From: Sepiola atlantica
Lineage: Eukaryota > Mollusca > Cephalopoda > Sepiida > Sepiolidae
Length of the DNA stretch: 64,000 nt
Reading direction: 5' to 3'
NCBI GenBank assembly: GCA_963556195.1
Contig: OY744517.1
Span: 149,208,882-149,272,881 of the forward strand
Positions 59,227 through 64,000 of the stretch are shown here, piece after piece (position 1 is the first letter of the stretch; the number at the start of each line of letters is the position of its first letter). The translations under genes were made by a program, and so were the position numbers. The notes beneath the pieces are model-generated. The model saw only the letters and a list, made by a program, of their open reading frames with translations. It ran no database searches and was not told where the DNA came from.

Positions 59227-59858
59227 CCCGCCTTTTTATGTGATGACTTTTCTTTATCCTCTGCTTTCTTTTTTTATTTTAATGGAGAATTACGTTTAAA
59301 AAATCAAATCAAAAACATATCTAGGTTGATGTGTCAATCAATATCCCGCGATTGTTAAAGAATTCAACGCTACCATACGCATATTGAACGTGACTTGTTT
59401 GTTTCAACTTTAGTTTTAAATATGTAGGAAATGATTGGATCAAGCATTTATATTTCGTCAACTTTTTTGAATGGTTACATATTAGTAGACCATGTTTTCT
59501 TAATCAACAACATAAGAGCTTATTCAGCAGACTTAATTCATGTGTACTATATAAAACAGAATAACGGGTATTCTTTAGTTACGTCTAGTAAATCTGAGTA
59601 TATATGGAAAAATCAATATAGAGACATGCGTGCAGGAATCAATATTTCGACTGTTATTTTTAAGGGCTTCATCGGGATAAAACCCGTGGTTTAAGTACCT
59701 TTCATATGAAATCTAAAGTGTTATTCCACCTCATACTCTCTCATAACGCCCATCCTTTTAACTTCGACCATATGCTCTTACCATTCCTGTATGTTTGTAT
59801 AAATATTTCGTTTCATTTTCACCCTGCCCTTTCTATTGAGGAAGCTGTATAAATTGCG

Positions 59859-59859
<1 letters not shown>
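59223..59859. other. Spacer, nothing recognised
   Basis: An 87-codon plus frame (59431-59694) has normal composition but no motif. Confidence 0.35.
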
Positions 59860-59925
<66 letters not shown>

Positions 59926-59937
59926 GATATATTTATT

Positions 59938-60007
<70 letters not shown>

Positions 60008-60097
60008 ATCCGGAACACCTAAGAACTCAACGTTTGCCCAATTGTTGCGTGGGCTTTTTAAAGAGTGAACGATGCTAAAAGCGGCAAATAACTTTGC

Positions 60098-60146
<49 letters not shown>
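59860..60146. repeat. (TA)n microsatellites
   Basis: Arrays at 59860-59930, 59943-60002 and 60100-60137. Confidence 0.95.
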
Positions 60147-60148
<2 letters not shown>

Positions 60149-60274
60149 ATGTATGTTTGATTAAACAACAGGGACAATTCCTGTTTGTTCCTTTTCACAC
60201 CCATCTATTCATGTTGACGGACTAATGATCCTATGTTCTGTTCGAGTGTGAACAGAAACTCGTCAAAACTGCTA

Positions 60275-60306
60275 ACGTTTTCGACTCCCATGAGTCTTCT
60301 TTAGGT
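60275..60306 (-). ncRNA. Hammerhead remnant in FB7 left arm
   Basis: Minus strand CTAAAGA (60298-60304; G5 to A), GACUC/GAGUC stem II, GAAA (60279-60282), AACGUU, A. Confidence 0.35.
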
Positions 60307-60379
60307 ACGTGATAATATATTAAATAAGTTTTAATCGAGTTCCTCAATAAATTCACCAGTTTTAGTTTGCATAACTCCT

Positions 60380-60420
60380 CACGTGCCTGAATAAAACTCA
60401 TGGGGTCGAAAGCGTTAGAG
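60380..60420 (+). ncRNA. Hammerhead remnant in FB7 right arm
   Basis: CTGAATA (60387-60393; G8 to U), partial stem II, GAAA (60408-60411), AGCGUU, A. The lesion differs from the left arm, so the ancestor probably read CTGAAGA. Confidence 0.35.
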
Positions 60421-60535
60421 TTCCTGTTCACACTCGAACAGAACATTAGATCATTAGTCCGTCAACATGAAAAGATCGATAAAAAAGAAACAAACAGGAA
60501 CTGTAATTGTTGTTTAATCAAACATGCATCAATGA

Positions 60536-60839
60536 AGAAATGCTGCGTAAATATACAAGAAATGGATATAATTTTTATGTACTAGAATACACTCGTTATA
60601 TAAGAATAATGATCAATTTTAATTCATGCGACCCGTATCGATTATAATTCAAATTTTCTATTTTTTGCACCTTACGCTTCTTGACTCTTTCGTCCATCAC
60701 TCAACTAGCAATTCATTGTGATTATCGCTCTTCCAAATATTTGTCTCCTTGCCTAAAATAACCCTAGGCCGTCTCCTCTTTCTCTCATTCTCCCCCTCCA
60801 CTCGGGTCTACTTCTTTTTTTATTCTATTCATATTGGCT
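60536..60839. other. Spacer, partly pyrimidine-rich
   Basis: 60660-60835 is C/T-rich. Nothing else. Confidence 0.5.
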
Positions 60840-61250
60840 ATATCCCCACCCCACCTCTACCCCTGCAATATCGCCGCTCGCTCTATTGTTAATATGAAGA
60901 CCAATTACGGTAACCATGTGAACGACATTATCATTGCGGCTATAGTAACAGTCTCGCGCTGCTTAAGTGTTTGTCGACCACTTTGTCCTTGCCCCATCAC
61001 TCTCCTTCTTTTCGGGTTACACTTCTACGGCGCATGTCACTTGTCTCCGTGTGTTAACAATCGCCGGGGATTAATTTTTACACCCACGTCCAGACAATTG
61101 ACATGCAAGTAGACATATTTTTTTTTACCGAGGCATAAACGTGCTCGGTGACATGTGTCCACGCGCGCACTTCCGGCTAATTGTCACAGTTACATCCCCA
61201 TTCAAATACAGTGGCGCGGGTGACAGCAACAAACTGTGACAAAGCTTCAA
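60840..61250. other. Unassigned higher-GC, CpG-retaining block
   Basis: About 400 bp without microsatellite or known repeat, with CpG-rich stretches (GTGTCCACGCGCGCACTTCC). A 92-codon plus frame has no domain. It could be regulatory or an unrecognised repeat. Confidence 0.3.
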
Positions 61251-61444
61251 ATATGCGACTGATTAATTAAAGTGACACCATTTTTATTTACAGAAAAGTA
61301 TAATCTTAAAATCAGAATGACATTTTGTGTACAGGATCATTTAATTATTTATTTAACAGATATCAAAATTTAAAATTAAATCAAAGTTTATGATTTTGAC
61401 TGTGATATTTTTAGGTGTCCTTTCAAAAGAATACACACACACAC

Positions 61445-61474
61445 ATATATATATATATATAGCATACATTTCTG

Positions 61475-61533
<59 letters not shown>
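61445..61533. repeat. (CA)n/(TA)n microsatellites
   Basis: TA arrays separated by about 18 bp. Confidence 0.95.
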
Positions 61534-61536
<3 letters not shown>

Positions 61537-61660
61537 GATGAAATACGTCCTATTAAGTTATGGGCGACTAATAATGCAATTTTCTGCATCTTAATCACTT
61601 AGGAAGTAAGACAATCAAAATAATAGTAAGCAAAAAAACAACGAACGCTGCAATAACCAC

Positions 61661-61708
<48 letters not shown>

Positions 61709-61714
61709 CTTTTA

Positions 61715-61860
61715 TACGTACATAAAAGTAATCCACGGACACGCGTTTCTGGCTCAGAGCTGTCATCAGCATGACTAAGTTAGACAAGGATCGAACCTTC
61801 GATATTGATGTCTATAGTCCAGCGTCTTTGCCATTGGACCAAGACACTTGTCTAGAAATA
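61715..61860 (-). repeat. tRNA-derived SINE with hammerhead, family S2, copy 2
   Basis: Minus strand CTTGGTCCAATGGCAAAGAC (A-box) and GAAGGTTCGATCCTTG (B-box) at tRNA spacing, then a hammerhead 20 nt later and a tail TTTTATGTACGTATAAAAGT. Confidence 0.75.
61733..61774 (-). ncRNA. Type-I hammerhead ribozyme, S2 copy 2
   Basis: TCATG (61770-61774), CTGATGA (61763-61769), stem II GCU-CUG-AGC with unpaired base nucleotides, GAAAC (61745-61749), short stem III (CGCG type) and GUC (61738-61740), then CGTGG (61733-61737) pairing with TCATG over five positions, two of them G-U. Core intact. Confidence 0.65.
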
Positions 61861-62090
61861 TGTACGATTTTTATCACCTAAATATTTAATGTATTTTTAT
61901 GCAATTATTTTTATTGGTGGTTGCAGCGTTCGTTGTTTATTTTTGCTTACTATTATTTCGATTGTCTCACCTCCTAAGTGATTAAGATGCAGAAAATTAC
62001 ATTATTAGTCGCCTTTTTCTTTATAGGACGCATTTTTCGTTAATATATATATAATTTTATTAATTTTATGCGCACATAAAAGTTATTCAT

Positions 62091-62226
62091 AAAAGTTTGA
62101 AAAGTGAGCGTTCAGAAGTCAACGATATATATAACGTTCCATAGAATATTACAACCGATAAATGTTTGACAAGTGAACGTTCTGAAGTCAAAGATTTATA
62201 TAACGTTCCATAGAACTTTCATCGGT
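62091..62226 (+). repeat. Two-copy 69-bp tandem repeat
   Basis: GTTTGAAAAGTGAGCGTTC (62094) and GTTTGACAAGTGAACGTTC (62163), each followed by ATATAACGTTCCATAGAA. Confidence 0.9.
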
Positions 62227-62299
62227 TGTTCTGCCGTAGGATCTTTCTCAACGTTTTCAGACTTTGGTACTTTTTGATGTATTTTTCTTTCTTTTTTTT

Positions 62300-62356
62300 T
62301 TAATATCCCGCCCTGATGAACCCTTTTTAATAAAATTGAAACGTAGATGGATATTT
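62300..62356 (+). ncRNA. Hammerhead-like motif
   Basis: AATATCC (62302-62308) and GGATATT (62349-62355) pair perfectly around CTGATGA (62313-62319), an imperfect stem II and GAAA (62338-62341). The stem III and cleavage triplet are not canonical. Confidence 0.35.
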
Positions 62357-62422
62357 GATTAATATTTTGGTTTTCCTTATTTCATTTTCTATCACATCGG
62401 AACATTTTTCCACTTTTAATCA

Positions 62423-62444
62423 TATATATATATAAATATATATG

Positions 62445-62532
<88 letters not shown>

Positions 62533-62587
62533 GGTTATATACATATATATATATATATATATAACTATATATATATATATATAATAG

Positions 62588-62636
<49 letters not shown>

Positions 62637-62780
62637 TGTATATAGATATATATATATGTATATAGATATATATATTACGGTTTTTATAAAGAATATATAT
62701 TTTAAGGTAGATATCTATTTTTATATCATTCAAATTGTTTAGGATTACAAGCTTAATGAAGTTATACTTCTGACTCCAGA

Positions 62781-62833
<53 letters not shown>

Positions 62834-62862
62834 GATAGATATGCAACCAATCAATCTTTCTT

Positions 62863-62932
<70 letters not shown>
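62423..62932. repeat. (TA)n tracts and (CT)n
   Basis: TA arrays at 62449-62530, 62540-62690 (interrupted), 62783-62830 and 62885-62931, with a (CT)n at 62862-62884. Confidence 0.95.
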
Positions 62933-62935
<3 letters not shown>

Positions 62936-62939
62936 GTAG

Positions 62940-63370
62940 AAGAAATAAGAGTGATTAACATGTACGAAAGTTCAGATTTATTTCAAACTTAGATTGTTCA
63001 ATGCAAGGTATATTCTTTAATAAACTAATATTTATTGTTCTTTCCTTAAGCCAATGCTTTTCAAAGACTGAAATCTTATCATCAGAGGAGATATACAGAT
63101 AGATAAGTTGGAAAAGTCAAAGTTCAAACATTTGAAAAAATATTATTAAAAAATATTATTAAAAATGGAGTGAAAAGAGTTCGTGTGAAAAAGATATGGG
63201 ATTTGTCCAGATGGTAATTGTCCGTTACTAAAGTGTCCAATGAAAAGGATATTTTGAAGAATGAGCAAACAATTTTTTTCGTAGAGGCAGTATTGAAAAG
63301 TGTTCAAAATGAAGTAACTCCAATGGTGAGAAGTCAAATTTAAATCGTTGATGGAGCGCACTTAGACGGA
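62940..63370 (-). repeat. HHR-bearing family H1, copy 3
   Basis: The minus strand carries TTGGACACTTTAGTAACGGA, CCAACTTATCTATC, the hammerhead, then GAATATACCTTGCATTGA, in the same order as copy 1. A 71-codon minus frame here is not conserved in copy 1. Confidence 0.7.
63043..63089 (-). ncRNA. Type-I hammerhead ribozyme, family H1 copy 3
   Basis: Minus strand TCCT (63086-63089), CTGATGA (63079-63085), stem II AAGA/UCUU, GAAA (63059-63062), stem III AAGC-AUUG-GCUU, A (63047) as the cleavage base, AGGA (63043-63046) pairing with TCCT. Core intact; stem I is four pairs plus one past a mismatch. Confidence 0.75.
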
Positions 63371-64000
63371 ATTGATGTGAGAAATCTGACCATTCCAAAA
63401 TCTTCCTAGGCCAACAGTAGAAAAGTAGATGACTTTAGTGGTGAAATATTCAAGCGATTCTGATAAAAGATCCCTAAGTTAAAAAGATAGGCTAAATTAG
63501 GAGGTGGGCTGGTGAGAAGAAATAGTGTAGCATGAGGGGGAGGGTAGTAGGGTCAGTGTAAAAAGCTGTGGTGTTGTTGAAAGGAAAGAAGGGAGGGGGA
63601 GGTAAGTTTCAAGTGATAGGAGTGTGGTATGTATAATATAGGTAGGGATTGGCCATGGGTGAAGAGACAGGTCAATTGAGTGTAAATATTATTTGAAAAG
63701 AAAAGAAAAGAAAATGGGCAAGAGTTAAAAACGGAATTTTGACGGAGCGCAAACTAATTTCAAAGTTTAATAGAATTTCCGTTGCAGAGCTTGGAATTCC
63801 AATGAATGGAGATCTGAAGTTTAAATGTAAAGTTAGTGAGGGTAGTGCAGAGACTAGCGTTTACTAATTAAATATTCTAAAAGTTTAAAACGGCTATCTG
63901 GTTAGTTACATGTATAATTACAAATAAGTAATCAATTAATTAAATAATTAAATAATTTATTAAATAAAGCCCGGATGAATAATTGGATGAATAATTAAAT
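63371..64000. other. Spacer, partly purine-rich
   Basis: 63480-63715 is G/A-rich. The rest may be the upstream part of the H1 copy in minus sense. No gene. Confidence 0.4.

Larger units (their letters stand above)
60138..60535. repeat. Foldback FB7, ~160-175-bp arms
   Basis: 60138-60312 and 60379-60535 are inverted and about 80-85% alike (shared TGTTCTGTTCGAGTGTGAAC and ATGTTGACGGACTAATGATC). Each arm carries a mutated hammerhead core pointing towards the outside of the palindrome. Confidence 0.88.
61531..62046. repeat. Foldback FB8 with SINE/hammerhead in its loop
   Basis: Arms 61531-61660 and 61911-62046 are inverted and about 88% alike (shared TTTTCTGCATCTTAATCACT). The loop holds (TA)n (61667-61706) and the minus-strand S2 SINE with hammerhead. 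Confidence 0.88.

Overview
This window looks like intergenic DNA of a large, repeat-rich, AT-rich animal genome, most likely a cephalopod mollusc and probably an octopod. That placement is inference: it rests on very many (TA)n arrays, several Penelope-like and LINE lineages, and tRNA-derived SINE-like repeats. No host protein-coding gene, functional tRNA gene, CRISPR array or prokaryotic feature is supported. The long open frames reading [14 protein letters not shown] or FIFIYI are translations of microsatellites or of an 18-bp minisatellite.

The recognisable coding remnants all belong to dead mobile elements. There are four Penelope-like (PLE) remnants: 9-700 (+), 15690-17700 (-), 47749-48010 (+) and 48640-48930 (-). 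Two LINE groups are clear: a restriction-like-endonuclease LINE at 1850-4020 (-), and a CR1/jockey-like LINE at 5190-5560 (-), 31086-31690 (-), 40940-41560 (+), 55280-55735 (-) and 56037-56530 (-). A third LINE C-terminus lies at 41843-42080 (+), and the N-terminal half of a Tc1-like transposase at 9381-9745 (+). All carry stops and frameshifts. Short repeats include tRNA-derived SINEs, two 5S-rRNA-derived copies, a ~490-bp repeat family, a ~65-bp minisatellite in both orientations, and at least eight long inverted repeats.

The most interesting signal is a dispersed set of about 20 type-I hammerhead ribozyme (HHR) modules and remnants. They follow the order stem I strand, CUGANGA, stem II, GAAA, short stem III, UH, stem I strand. 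The best, at 45696-45745, 8745-8794, 63043-63089 (-), 53493-53537, 54136-54180 and 61733-61774 (-), have an intact core and compensating stem I pairing. They fall in three contexts. Some lie 3' of PLE remnants, a linkage known for PLEs. Some belong to a dispersed family of roughly 250-450 bp (8550-8990, 45650-45900, 62940-63370). Others sit directly downstream of tRNA-like Pol III A/B boxes (23.8, 35.8, 36.1, 38.0, 43.7, 61.8 kb and the three-copy array at 53.4-54.2 kb). This tRNA-head plus self-cleaving-ribozyme arrangement is the best candidate for a poorly described system here.

Layout: 0-5.6 kb PLE, RLE-LINE, minisatellite and LINE; 5.6-10.4 kb mostly unremarkable AT-rich DNA with a foldback, an HHR element and a Tc1 relic; 10.4-13.3 kb minisatellite, microsatellites, a foldback and a 5S-derived repeat; 15.5-17.7 kb PLE; 19-21.8 kb foldbacks and a polypurine tract; 23.7-31.7 kb SINEs, tandem duplications and a LINE; 33-38.3 kb SINE/HHR and 490-bp repeats; 40.9-49.5 kb LINEs, SINEs, HHRs and PLEs; 49.9-56.5 kb microsatellites, a polypurine tract, the SINE/HHR array and LINEs; 57.5-64 kb a SINE, large foldbacks and HHR elements.
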